The position numbers were made by a program, and so were the translations under genes. The notes below the pieces were generated by a model that saw only the letters and a program-made list of their open reading frames with translations, was not told where the DNA came from and did no database searches. DNA of 12,175 nucleotides from Brevundimonas vancanneytii (GTDB taxonomy: Bacteria; Pseudomonadota; Alphaproteobacteria; Caulobacterales; Caulobacteraceae): the NCBI GenBank assembly GCA_945874855.1, contig CAMCIP010000052.1, positions 1 through 12,175 of the forward strand, written 5' to 3'. Of the stretch, positions 1 through 8,123 are shown piece after piece. The first letter of the stretch is position 1. Each line of letters begins with the position of its first letter.

Positions 1-29
1 CGGATCCCGTCTGTTGCCGCGTCGCTCAT
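1..29 (-). CDS. fabZ: Start of next operon gene, probably fabZ (3-hydroxyacyl-ACP dehydratase), cut by window edge
   Basis: Only the first nine complete codons are present, reading MSDAATDGI from an ATG at 29. The ATG overlaps the lpxD stop codon as ATGA, a typical translational-coupling junction. Nothing in nine residues identifies the protein. The name rests on established gene order: in alphaproteobacteria and many other Gram-negatives, lpxD is followed by fabZ and then lpxA. FabZ would dehydrate 3-hydroxyacyl-ACP, competing with lipid A synthesis for the hydroxyacyl-ACP pool that LpxD also uses. I infer that a gene starts here with moderate confidence; its identity is inferred from context alone. 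Confidence 0.5.
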
Positions 30-1042
30 TCGTCCGGTTTCCCGCGTCCCTTGACGGACGCCTGTTTGGACAGCCAGACCGCCTCACGCAAGAACTGGCG
101 CAGGGGCTTGGCGGGGTAGCCGGACCAGGTCTCGCCCGCCGGCACATTCTGAAGCACGCCGCCGCCCGCTGCGATGCGCGCGCCTGCGCCGATGGTGATG
201 TGGTCGCCTACGCCGGCCCGGCCCCCGAACATCACCCCGTCACCGACGACGACCGAGCCGGAAACGCCGGTAAAGGCGGCCATAAGGCAGTTACGGCCGA
301 TGCGGGCGTTGTGGGCGACCATGACCAGATTGTCGATCTTGGTGCCCTCGCCCACCACGGTATCGTCGAAGGCGCCCCGGTCGACGCAGGAGTTGGCGCC
401 GATGGTGACGCGGTCCTGGATGATTGCGCGGCCCAGTTGGGGCACGTCGACGGGCCCGGTATCGGAGGCGGCGGCCCCAAAGCCGGCCTCGCCGATCCGG
501 ACGCCGGCGGACAGCTTCACCGCATCGCCGATGAGGGCGAAGGCCAGGCTGACGTTGGGTCCGATCTGGCAGTCGCGGCCGATCTGGACGCCCGGGCCGA
601 TGACGGTGTTGGCCCCCACCCGCGTGCCGCGACCGATGCGTGCGCCCGCGCCGATCACGACCCCGGGCTCGACCACGACGCTGCCGTCCTCGCAGGCCTC
701 GCGCGGGTCGATCAGCTCATCAAGCGCAATGGGTCGAACCAGCAGGTTCGCCGCCGCCGCCCACCAGGCCTGGGGTGAGCGCGAAACGACGGCGGCCATG
801 CCCGCGGGCACGGCCTCCACAGCCTCAGGTCGGACGACTGCGCAGCCCGCGCGGCTTTCGGCCAGCGCCGCCGCCAGTCGGCGGTCGGACAGAAATGTCA
901 CCTCGACCGGGCTGGCTCCGGCAACGGGCGCCACGCCATGGATGTGGCAGTCGCCGCCGCGCACCACCTCGCCGCCGATCAGTCCCGACAACTCCCCGAC
1001 AGAGCGTGGCGCGAGGACCTGAAAGAAGCGAGGATCGGGCAA
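26..1042 (-). CDS. lpxD: UDP-3-O-acylglucosamine N-acyltransferase LpxD
   Basis: LpxD transfers a 3-hydroxyacyl chain from acyl carrier protein to the 2-amino group of UDP-3-O-acylglucosamine, the third step of lipid A synthesis in the cytoplasm. The 338-residue product has the usual family length. Residues 1 to about 105 form the N-terminal uridine-binding domain. From about 120 to 305 there are imperfect hexapeptide repeats such as IGAGAR and IGRGTR, the left-handed beta-helix. The segment DRGAFDDT (221-228) and KIDNLVMVAHN (235-245) is the family core; His244 matches the catalytic histidine of E. coli LpxD (His239). The start codon is TTG, 13 nt after the skp stop, with only a weak Shine-Dalgarno; no in-frame ATG or GTG upstream fits better, and MPDPRFF is a natural LpxD N-terminus. 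The stop overlaps the next gene's ATG. Confidence 0.97.
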   Translation of the reverse strand: MPDPRFFQVLAPRSVGELSGLIGGEVVRGGDCHIHGVAPVAGASPVEVTFLSDRRLAAALAESRAGCAVVRPEAVEAVPAGMAAVVSRSPQAWWAAAANLLVRPIALDELIDPREACEDGSVVVEPGVVIGAGARIGRGTRVGANTVIGPGVQIGRDCQIGPNVSLAFALIGDAVKLSAGVRIGEAGFGAAASDTGPVDVPQLGRAIIQDRVTIGANSCVDRGAFDDTVVGEGTKIDNLVMVAHNARIGRNCLMAAFTGVSGSVVVGDGVMFGGRAGVGDHITIGAGARIAAGGGVLQNVPAGETWSGYPAKPLRQFLREAVWLSKQASVKGRGKPDE

Positions 1043-1055
1043 GCGGATCCCGGAC

Positions 1056-1649
1056 CTACTGACCGCGACCCTGAACCTGGACCGGCGGCGTCATCCGGTT
1101 GAACGACAGCGACGGCAGCTGGCTGTTCAGACGGCGGATGGCTTCGTCGGTGATGTCCATGGCGGGATTGAACTCGATGACCGCTTCGCGGGCCAGCAGC
1201 AGGCCACAGCCGCGCTCCTGATAGAGGGCCACGAGGATGGGGTCGACCGCCTGGGCGATCAACTGACGCTGCTGGTCAAGGGTGTAGCTCAGCTCCTGCT
1301 GGCGAACCTGTTCGAGCTGCTGGCCTTCCTGGATGCGCTGCTGCAACGCCTCTTCGCGCTGGGCGAACTCGGCAGCCGGGATGGTGCCCTGCCCGGCCTG
1401 CAAGGCCGCGATCTCGGTCTGGATGGCCTGGGCATAGGGCTGCAGCTCCCCGACCACTTCGTCGGTGAGCCGACGCATGCCGTCGCGTACGGAGATGCCG
1501 ACGGTCGACTGGGCCAGGAGGCGATCATTGTGGAAGACGCAAACGCCAGGGATCACCGGCCCGGGAGTGCGGGGCCCCTGGGCCTGGGCAGCGGCCTGAC
1601 CGGCGCCCAGAAGGGTCAGGGCGAAGGCGCCGAGAACGAACAGTTTCAT
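1056..1649 (-). CDS. skp: Periplasmic OmpH/Skp-family chaperone
   Basis: The 197-residue protein fits the Skp/OmpH family, trimeric periplasmic chaperones that hold unfolded outer-membrane proteins for delivery to BamA. Residues 1 to about 21 are a signal peptide (MKLF, hydrophobic core, AAA before Gln22). The mature part opens with a Pro/Gly-rich stretch, then a beta segment GVCVFHNDRLL (35-45) typical of OmpH, then a long Gln/Glu/Arg-rich helical region, about 55-135, expected to form the coiled-coil tentacle. A final segment around GLLLAREAVIEF (149-160) returns to the body. I chose the ATG at 1649 because it gives the signal peptide and is preceded by AAGAGG; the open frame continues upstream into bamA without meaning. 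Two cysteines, Cys37 and Cys148, are unusual for this family in enterics. It sits between bamA and lpxD, its standard place. Confidence 0.9.
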   Translation of the reverse strand: MKLFVLGAFALTLLGAGQAAAQAQGPRTPGPVIPGVCVFHNDRLLAQSTVGISVRDGMRRLTDEVVGELQPYAQAIQTEIAALQAGQGTIPAAEFAQREEALQQRIQEGQQLEQVRQQELSYTLDQQRQLIAQAVDPILVALYQERGCGLLLAREAVIEFNPAMDITDEAIRRLNSQLPSLSFNRMTPPVQVQGRGQ

Positions 1650-1681
1650 GGGTACATGCCTCTTGATCGGCCGAAGCCGGA

Positions 1682-4084
1682 TCAGAACTGGGTGGAGGTG
1701 GAGAAGCGGAAGCCCTCGGTCTTGTCGAAGGGCTGTTCGGAGAAGGGCTGGGCGATGTCGAAGCGGATCGGCCCCATGGGCGAGCGCCAATGGATGCTGA
1801 CGCCGAAGCTGCCGCGCAGGTCGAGGTCGTCGTAGATGCGCGGATTGGGCAGGCCGGTGGCACTGTCGGTCACATAGCGGTCGTCGAGCATGCCGACGGT
1901 CCCGACGTCGGTGAACACAGAGGTCCGGATGCCGTACTCTTCCGGCAAGCCGTTCGGAACGGTCATCTCGATCGTGCCAATAAAGTAGAAATTGCCGCCG
2001 AGCGAGTCGGTCGTGTTCAGGTCCCGTGGACCGATACCTGCCGTCTCATAGCCACGGAAGCTGTTGCCGCCCTTGAAGAAGCGATCGTTGATCCGGATGG
2101 GATCGCCCGCCCAACCGGCGATGTAGCCGGCCTGAAGCTGGGTCGTGACCACCCACTCTGGACGAATGCCGTAGTAGGCAGCGACCTCGGCCTCCGTCTT
2201 GAAATAGTTCACGTCGCCGCCGAGGCCCGCCAGGTCCTGCCGCAGAGAACCAGACCAGCCGCGGGTTGGCCGGATCGGATCATTGCGACGATCCACGATC
2301 AGGGTGTAGCCGATCGACGAGTTGACGAAGGCGCCGATCTGATCGCACAGCGCCGACGTGCCCGACCCCCCCGCGCCGCAGCTCGAGAAGGGCACGAACA
2401 CCTCGTCCTCGCGCAGGAAGTATCGGCCGCTGATCGCGGTGTAGCCGTTCAGCGGATAGGACAGACGCAGGCCGCCACCCGTGGAACGATAGTCGTAGGA
2501 GGAGAACTCACGAAGGTCGTAGCGCGAATGGAAAAGGTCGAAGCCGGCCCTCAGATCGCGTCCGAGGAACTTCGGCTCGGTGAAGCGGAAGTCGACGTTC
2601 TGGCGCAGTGAACCCCACTCGACGCGGGCGACGACGTTCTGGCCCCGGCCGCGGAAGTTGCTCTCCGACACGCCCAGATTGACCACAAAGGAGTCATAGG
2701 AGCTGAAGCCGGCGCCGACCGACAACTCACCGGTCGGCTGCTCCTGGACGGTGACGTTGACGACCGTGCGGTCTTCTTCCGTCCCCCGAACCTCCTCGAT
2801 CTCGACTTCCTTGAAGAATCCGAGAGCGCGAAGATTGTTGCGCGACCGTTCCACGAGCTGACGATTGAAGGCGTCGCCCTCCGTCAACATCAGCTCTCGC
2901 CGAATGACCGGGTCGATGGTGCGGGTGTTGCCGACCACATTGATCCGTTCGACATAGACCCGCTCGCCTTCACGCACGTTGAACACAACGTCGATGGTAT
3001 CGGTTTCGGAATTGACGGAAAACTCCGGATCGATTTCGACAAAGGCATAGCCGGCCGACCCGGCGGCATAGGTCAGCGAGTCGGTGGCCGTCTCGATCTT
3101 GTCGCTCTCATAGAGATCCCCCGGCTGGATCGGCAGGATGGCCGCGAGCACCTGGGTGTTGAGACGGTCGTTCTCCGTCACGACGCTGATGTTGCCGAAG
3201 GTGTAGCGGTCCCCCTCGTCGACGGTGATGGTGATGGTGAAGGCGTCGTCGCCCGGTGCCAGTTCCGCCACGGCCGACACGATGCGAAAGTCGTAGTATC
3301 CACGGTTGCCGTAGAAGTCCCGGAGCTGGTCACGATCATAGTCGAGACGCTGGGGGTCATAGTTGTCGGCCGAGCTGAAGAGGCGCCACCAGCGCGACTG
3401 CTTGGTCACCATGACCTCGCGCAGATCGCCGTCCGAAAAGGCCTCATTGCCCAGGAAGACGATCGCATTCAGCCCCGTTTCCGGGCCCTCGTTGATCTCG
3501 AACACGACATCCACGCGGTTCTGGTCGAGGCGGACGATCTTTGGCGTCACCTGGGCCGAGATTCGTCCCGAAAGCCGATACAGCTCGACGATCTTGCCGA
3601 CGTCCTCCTGCACCCGGGCGGCGGTGTAGATGCCGCGGGGTCGGATGGTGACTTCCTCGCTCAGCTTGTCGTCGCCCAGCGCCCCGTTGCCCTCGAAGAT
3701 GACCTGGTTGACGATCGGATTCTCGACCACCTCGACGATCAGAACGCCGTTCTGCACACCCATCTGCACGTCGGCGAACAGCCCGGTGCGCGACAGCGAC
3801 TGGACGGCCACGTCGATGACCACGGGATCGACGACGTCGCCCGGCCGGACCGGCAGGTAGGAAAGGACGGTGGCGTCCTCGATGCGCTGGTTGGCCCCCC
3901 GCACCTCAATGCTGGTCACGACGACCCGCTCCTGGGCGAAGGCGTCGGGCGCCGGGGTGACCGCGGCCGTCGGCGGCGTCTGCTGGGCCAGGGCCGGGGT
4001 GGCCAGTCCGGCCGCCGCCAACAGGGCGACGACGCTTGCCCGGCACGAGGTTCGGACGAGTTTGCGAGGGTGGAAGTGGATCAT
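1682..4084 (-). CDS. bamA: Outer-membrane protein assembly factor BamA (Omp85)
   Basis: BamA is the central insertase of the BAM complex, folding beta-barrel proteins into the outer membrane. From the ATG at 4084 the protein has 800 residues. A signal peptide ends near ALA-QQ (residue 33). Five POTRA repeats follow at about 54-123, 124-202, 204-292, 295-373 and 376-449. The 16-strand barrel runs from about 454 to the C-terminal Phe800, the usual outer-membrane sorting residue. The barrel has ESNFRGRGQ (474-482) and the loop-6 motif FRGY (676-679), the family's (V/F)RG(F/Y). Cys569 and Cys580 lie 11 apart in a predicted surface loop. An alternative GTG start at 4117 would overlap the rseP stop as GTGA and add 11 residues; I prefer the ATG for its cleaner signal peptide and GGGA upstream, but coupling makes the GTG possible. 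Confidence 0.97.
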   Translation of the reverse strand: MIHFHPRKLVRTSCRASVVALLAAAGLATPALAQQTPPTAAVTPAPDAFAQERVVVTSIEVRGANQRIEDATVLSYLPVRPGDVVDPVVIDVAVQSLSRTGLFADVQMGVQNGVLIVEVVENPIVNQVIFEGNGALGDDKLSEEVTIRPRGIYTAARVQEDVGKIVELYRLSGRISAQVTPKIVRLDQNRVDVVFEINEGPETGLNAIVFLGNEAFSDGDLREVMVTKQSRWWRLFSSADNYDPQRLDYDRDQLRDFYGNRGYYDFRIVSAVAELAPGDDAFTITITVDEGDRYTFGNISVVTENDRLNTQVLAAILPIQPGDLYESDKIETATDSLTYAAGSAGYAFVEIDPEFSVNSETDTIDVVFNVREGERVYVERINVVGNTRTIDPVIRRELMLTEGDAFNRQLVERSRNNLRALGFFKEVEIEEVRGTEEDRTVVNVTVQEQPTGELSVGAGFSSYDSFVVNLGVSESNFRGRGQNVVARVEWGSLRQNVDFRFTEPKFLGRDLRAGFDLFHSRYDLREFSSYDYRSTGGGLRLSYPLNGYTAISGRYFLREDEVFVPFSSCGAGGSGTSALCDQIGAFVNSSIGYTLIVDRRNDPIRPTRGWSGSLRQDLAGLGGDVNYFKTEAEVAAYYGIRPEWVVTTQLQAGYIAGWAGDPIRINDRFFKGGNSFRGYETAGIGPRDLNTTDSLGGNFYFIGTIEMTVPNGLPEEYGIRTSVFTDVGTVGMLDDRYVTDSATGLPNPRIYDDLDLRGSFGVSIHWRSPMGPIRFDIAQPFSEQPFDKTEGFRFSTSTQF

Positions 4085-4113
4085 TCTGGGTCCCGTCGGG
4101 GGCTGGCGCCGGC

Positions 4114-5343
4114 TCACGAGGCGAGCCCGCCGAGGAAGGCGAAGAGGTTTTGTTTCTGAAGGTCGTTCCAGGTCGCGAACAACATCAATCCCGCAAGCAA
4201 GGCAAGGCCGACGCGGAACCCCGTCTCCTGAACCTGGGCGGGCACTGGCCTGCGTGCCACAGCTTCATAGGCGTAGAACACCAGATGGCCTCCGTCGAGC
4301 ACCGGAATCGGCAAAAGGTTTACAAAGCCAATTCCGATCGAAACTAAGGCGGCGAACTGAAGAAGCGTCAGCGTCAGGTTGGCGGTCTTGAGCCCGGCGT
4401 CGCCCTCGCCCTCCAGCGCCTGCTGGGTGACGCCGCCTGCGGCCTTGGCGATTCCCAGGGGGCCACTGAGCAGGTCGCCGGATTCCCGGCCCGAGAAGAT
4501 GCGGCCAAGATAGGTGAGCGTCGTGCCGAGGGTGTCGCCGATCGCGGTGATCCCCTGCCCCATCGCCTCGACGGGGTTGAGACGCCGGTAGCTGAAGTCC
4601 TCGGGTCCCAGGGGGGACAGGCCCAGGCCAATGCGGGCGATGCGCACCCGACCCGAAATGGCGTCCTGTTCAATGACCCGCTGCGGCGTGGCGGTCAGGG
4701 CGACCTCGTCCTCGCCGCGACGGACCACGAAGTCGAGCGGATCCTCGGCGCTGAGCACAATCTTGCGGGTGACCTCCTGGGCATCCGTCACCGGACGGCC
4801 GTCGATGGAGAGGATCAGGTCTCGCGGCTGGAAGCCGGCGATCGCGGCGGGAGAACCGGGTGTGACCTGGGCCACGCGGGGGGCTGCGATCTGCTCACCC
4901 ACCCACATGAAGACGATGGTGAAGAGCACGGCCGCGAGCAGGAAGTTGGCCGCGGGCCCTGCCGCCACGACAAGGGCCCGCTGCCAGATCGGCTTGAAGT
5001 GGAAATAATCGCGCTCCGCCCCGGGCCCCTGCTCCGCGATCAGGCGCGACTTCAACTCGGCCAGACCGGCCTGATCGGGCACGCTCGACGCATCAAGGTC
5101 GCCCGAGAATTTCACATAGCCGCCCAAGGGCAGCCAGCCGACGCGCCATTCGATGCCGTGGCGGTCGGTGCGGCCCCACAGCCGCTTGCCGAAGCCGATC
5201 GAGAACTGATCCACCTTCACGCCGAAGGCGCGAGCAACCAGGAAATGACCCAGCTCATGGATGGTCACGATCAGGCTGAGCACGAGCACGAAGGGCACGA
5301 TGTGCAGCAGGATCGATCCGAGGAAGTCGGCCATGCCGCTCAT
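4114..5343 (-). CDS. rseP: Site-2 intramembrane zinc metalloprotease RseP/MmpA
   Basis: This 409-residue inner-membrane protease belongs to the site-2 protease family, which cuts membrane proteins already trimmed on the periplasmic side. HELGH at 29-33 gives the zinc ligands His29 and His33 and catalytic Glu30. The motif NLLPIPVLDGG (342-352) supplies the third zinc ligand, Asp350. Likely membrane segments are 13-35, 124-148, 325-345 and 376-392. One PDZ domain is visible, about 152-225, where E. coli RseP has two. In Caulobacter the equivalent protein, MmpA, degrades the polarity factor PodJ; a similar role here is inference. AAGGAG lies just 2 nt before the ATG at 5343 and 11 nt before a second in-frame ATG at 5334, so the true start may be three codons downstream. 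It lies 14 nt after dxr. Confidence 0.96.
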   Translation of the reverse strand: MSGMADFLGSILLHIVPFVLVLSLIVTIHELGHFLVARAFGVKVDQFSIGFGKRLWGRTDRHGIEWRVGWLPLGGYVKFSGDLDASSVPDQAGLAELKSRLIAEQGPGAERDYFHFKPIWQRALVVAAGPAANFLLAAVLFTIVFMWVGEQIAAPRVAQVTPGSPAAIAGFQPRDLILSIDGRPVTDAQEVTRKIVLSAEDPLDFVVRRGEDEVALTATPQRVIEQDAISGRVRIARIGLGLSPLGPEDFSYRRLNPVEAMGQGITAIGDTLGTTLTYLGRIFSGRESGDLLSGPLGIAKAAGGVTQQALEGEGDAGLKTANLTLTLLQFAALVSIGIGFVNLLPIPVLDGGHLVFYAYEAVARRPVPAQVQETGFRVGLALLAGLMLFATWNDLQKQNLFAFLGGLAS

Positions 5344-5357
5344 TGCTCCTTGCCCGC

Positions 5358-6551
5358 TCAGGCCATGGCCAGACGGTCGACGACCGCCCGGGCGACGACC
5401 CGAGCCTCTGCGTCGACGGCCAGGGCCGCGTCGCAGGCATCGACGCCGATGGACGTGATGCCCTTCGACGCCGCCTCCGCAAGCGTGTCTGCGATGACTG
5501 CGGCAATATTGAGAAAGGCCAGCCGACGGTCAAGAAACGCCAGGGCGGCGACCTCATTGGCGGCGTTGAAGACGGCGGGCGCTGCGCCGCCGGCCGCCAG
5601 GGCCTCGCGCGCCAGCCGCAAGGCCGGAAACCGCACCAGATCCGGTGCCTCGAAGGTCAGCCGCCCCATGGCCGCCAGATCCAGCCGCGGGGCCGCCCAG
5701 GGCAACCTTCCGGGCCAGGCCAGGGCCACCGCAATAGGGGTCTTCATGTCCGGTGGTCCCATCTGGGCCAGGGTCGAGCCGTCGCGGTACTCGACCAGGC
5801 TGTGGATGATGGACTCCGGGTGCACCACCACATCGACGCGGTCTGCGGGCATGTCGAACAGATAGGCCGCCTCGATCGTCTCCAGCCCCTTGTTGGCCAG
5901 GGTGGCGCTGTCGACCGAAATCTTGGCCCCCATGGACCACATCGGGTGGGCCACGGCCTGTTCGGGCGTCACGCCGGCCATATCGGCCGTGGACCGCGTG
6001 CGAAACGGCCCGCCCGAAGCGGTCAGGACCAGCCGCTGGACGCCCTGGGGACGCGTGGCGTCGAACACCTGGAAGATGGCCGAATGTTCGGAATCGACCG
6101 GGATCAGGGCCCCGCCGGCCCCCTTGACCCGCGCGATCAAGGCCGGGCCGCAGCAGACCAGACTTTCCTTGTTGGCCAGGGCCAGCACCCCCGGTCGTCC
6201 GGCGGCCGCCCAGGTTGACGCAAGGCCGGCCGCGCCGACGATGGCCGCCATGGTCCAGTCGACCGGGCGCAGGGCGGCCTCAGTAAGGGCCGCGTCTCCC
6301 GCCGCCGTCTCGATTCCTGTGCCCGCCAGCAGGGCGCGCAGCTCGTCCAGCCGGTCCCCATAGGCGGTGACGGCGATCCGGGCCTTCCAGCGCCGGGCCT
6401 GCTGCGCCAGCAGCGCCACATTGGCGCCGCCTGTAAGGGCCTCGACCTGATAGGCGGCCGTTCCCAAGGCCTCGGTCTGATCCATCAGGTCCAGGGTCGA
6501 GCAGCCGACCGAGCCTGTGGACCCAAGAATGGTGACGCGCCTCTGGATCAT
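5358..6551 (-). CDS. dxr: 1-deoxy-D-xylulose 5-phosphate reductoisomerase
   Basis: Dxr converts DXP to 2-C-methyl-D-erythritol 4-phosphate with NADPH, the committed step of the non-mevalonate isoprenoid pathway in the cytoplasm. The 397-residue length is normal. GSTGSVG (10-16) is the NADPH-binding loop. DSEHSA (153-158) gives metal ligands Asp153 and Glu155, and NKGLE (220-224) gives Glu224, matching E. coli Asp150, Glu152 and Glu231. ASGGPFR (178-184) and HPMWSMG (202-208) form the substrate region and flexible lid. The open frame extends far upstream through cdsA, but the ATG at 6551 starts the recognisable protein and overlaps the cdsA stop as ATGA. Its product feeds UppS, encoded two genes upstream, so isoprenoid supply and use are co-transcribed. 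Confidence 0.97.
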   Translation of the reverse strand: MIQRRVTILGSTGSVGCSTLDLMDQTEALGTAAYQVEALTGGANVALLAQQARRWKARIAVTAYGDRLDELRALLAGTGIETAAGDAALTEAALRPVDWTMAAIVGAAGLASTWAAAGRPGVLALANKESLVCCGPALIARVKGAGGALIPVDSEHSAIFQVFDATRPQGVQRLVLTASGGPFRTRSTADMAGVTPEQAVAHPMWSMGAKISVDSATLANKGLETIEAAYLFDMPADRVDVVVHPESIIHSLVEYRDGSTLAQMGPPDMKTPIAVALAWPGRLPWAAPRLDLAAMGRLTFEAPDLVRFPALRLAREALAAGGAAPAVFNAANEVAALAFLDRRLAFLNIAAVIADTLAEAASKGITSIGVDACDAALAVDAEARVVARAVVDRLAMA

Positions 6552-7363
6552 GCGCTTGCCCCGGTCATGGACAGCAGGACGCGGGCCGCCGCCAGCACCA
6601 CGGCGGCGAACATCAGTCCGTCGACGCGATCCAGCAGGCCGCCGTGGCCGGGGATCAACCCGCCGGCGTCCTTGACCCCGAAGCGCCGCTTCAGCGCCGA
6701 CTCCCAGAGATCGCCGGCCATGGTCGCCAGCGCGCCAATCAGACCGAGGAGCAGGCCCCAGGCCGGGTGTGGCAGGCCCAGCGGAATGATGGAGGCCACG
6801 ACCCAGCCCGCGCCGGCCCCGGCCGCCAGACCGCCGACGAAACCGGACCAGGTCTTGTTGGGTGAATAGCGTGGCCACAGCCGCGGGCCCTTCAGCAGAC
6901 TGCCCGCTACGAAGGCCATGACGTCGGCGGACCAGGCAACCACGAAGACCAGGATCGTCCAGCTGAGCCCGATCCCCGAGTCGCCGTCGCGCAGCCAGAT
7001 CAGCAGCAGTGCCGGCCAGCCGAGGTAGAGAACCCCATAGGCGGCATCCAGCCCCTCCTGGCCAAGCCTGCGCGCGAACAGACCGGCCGCGGCCGCGCCA
7101 AAGACCAGAACCACCAGGGCCGGGGACATTGCGCCGACATGGGTCGTGGCCGTCGTGGCGAAGAGAGCCAGGGCCACAGCCACGGCGACCGGCACCGGGC
7201 GCGCGGGCGCGCTCATCTGGGCCCACTCACGCGCCAGGAGGATACAGGCCGCCAGAATCAGGGCCAGGAACCAGAGGCTCCCCGCCCAGATGGCCAGTAC
7301 CGCGATGGGCGCGAGGACGAGCGCGGAAACAGCCCGGACGCCAAGGTTCCTGAGCGAGGCCAT
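6548..7363 (-). CDS. cdsA: Phosphatidate cytidylyltransferase (CDP-diglyceride synthase)
   Basis: CdsA makes CDP-diacylglycerol from CTP and phosphatidic acid, the branch point for all major phospholipids, in the inner membrane. The 271-residue protein is almost entirely hydrophobic, with about seven or eight membrane segments. The family signature is complete near the C-terminus, residues 222-248: SALKRR, then VKDAGG, then HGGLLDRVD. SPNKTWSGF (167-175) is the second conserved block. A TTG at 7366 is possible, but the ATG at 7363 shares its A with the uppS stop (TGATG), the usual coupling arrangement, so I use the ATG. The stop overlaps the dxr start. The uppS-cdsA-dxr-rseP order is widespread in proteobacteria. 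Confidence 0.96.
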   Translation of the reverse strand: MASLRNLGVRAVSALVLAPIAVLAIWAGSLWFLALILAACILLAREWAQMSAPARPVPVAVAVALALFATTATTHVGAMSPALVVLVFGAAAAGLFARRLGQEGLDAAYGVLYLGWPALLLIWLRDGDSGIGLSWTILVFVVAWSADVMAFVAGSLLKGPRLWPRYSPNKTWSGFVGGLAAGAGAGWVVASIIPLGLPHPAWGLLLGLIGALATMAGDLWESALKRRFGVKDAGGLIPGHGGLLDRVDGLMFAAVVLAAARVLLSMTGASA

Positions 7364-8097
7364 CAACCCGCCGCGACCGCCGCCGGTCGTCCGCCGAACC
7401 GGCGCTGCCGCGACCGGAAAGCCTCGACCGCCTCACCCAACGGGCCCTCGCCATAGTCGGGCCAGAGGACTTCCTGGAAGACGAACTCGGCGTAGGCGGC
7501 TTCCCACAGAAGGAAGTTCGACAGCCGATGCTCGCCCGAGGTGCGCACGATGACGTCCAGTTCCGGGCCATCACCCGTCGACAGGGCCCGCCCGAAGGCG
7601 GCCTCGTCGATCCTTGCGGGATCGCCGTCGGCTGCGGCCAGGACCTTGCGGGCCGCATCAACGATGTCGCCTCGGCCGCCGTAGTTGAAGGCCACCTGCA
7701 GCAGAAACCGGTCGTTCCCGGCCGTCTCGCGTTCCGAGCGCTCGACGATCTCGGCGATGTCGGCAGGCAGGCCTTCGCGCCGTCCGAGGATGCGCACGCG
7801 GACGCCTTCGCGCTTCAGCCGCGCCAGATCGCTGGCCACATAGGCGCGCACCAGACCCATCAGGTCCGACACCTCCTCCGCCGAGCGGCGCCAGTTTTCC
7901 GTCGAGAAGCCGAACACCGTCAGGCATTCGATGCCGAACTTCGGCGCCGCCTGGACGGTGCGCTTCAGCGCCTGCACCCCTTCGCGGTGGCCGATGGCGC
8001 GAGGCAGGCCCCGGCGTTCGGCCCAGCGGCCGTTGCCGTCCATGATGAGCGCGACGTGGCGCGGGCCGAGGCCGTCTGGGGGGGGCGGAGCGCTCAT
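7363..8097 (-). CDS. uppS: Undecaprenyl diphosphate synthase (cis-prenyltransferase)
   Basis: UppS extends farnesyl diphosphate with isopentenyl units to make the C55 carrier for peptidoglycan and polysaccharide assembly. The 244-residue protein carries all family motifs: MDGNGRWA (19-26) with the catalytic Asp20, GHREG (36-40), FSTENW (64-69) and RTSGEHRLSN (185-194) followed by FLLWEAAYAE. Length is typical. It starts 26 nt after frr, and the sequence before its ATG has no convincing Shine-Dalgarno (it is C/G-rich), so initiation may rely on local re-initiation or on an unstructured leader. Its stop is shared with the cdsA start as TGATG. The last 15 residues are an Ala/Arg/Gly-rich tail of no evident function. 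Confidence 0.97.
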   Translation of the reverse strand: MSAPPPPDGLGPRHVALIMDGNGRWAERRGLPRAIGHREGVQALKRTVQAAPKFGIECLTVFGFSTENWRRSAEEVSDLMGLVRAYVASDLARLKREGVRVRILGRREGLPADIAEIVERSERETAGNDRFLLQVAFNYGGRGDIVDAARKVLAAADGDPARIDEAAFGRALSTGDGPELDVIVRTSGEHRLSNFLLWEAAYAEFVFQEVLWPDYGEGPLGEAVEAFRSRQRRFGGRPAAVAAG

Positions 8098-8123
8098 CAG
8101 GGGGCGCGGCCGGGCCTTGCGGC

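Noticed and set aside
1..1052. The 9-mer CGGATCCCG at both window position 1 and 1044, near the starts of fabZ and lpxD
   Set aside because: It is short, close to palindromic, and partly inside coding sequence. Two copies 1 kb apart can easily arise by chance; no wider repeat surrounds them.
14..1062. Plus-strand open frames of 254, 282 and 140 codons opposite lpxD
   Set aside because: They are shadow frames: the hexapeptide repeats of LpxD read in antisense produce repetitive Asp/Ala/Gly or Pro/Thr text. The minus-strand LpxD is certain.
6552..7226. Long N-terminal extension of dxr reading back through cdsA, suggesting a fusion
   Set aside because: The extension is out-of-frame cdsA sequence, Arg/Gly-rich with no domain. 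The Dxr fold begins exactly at the ATG at 6551, which overlaps the cdsA stop.
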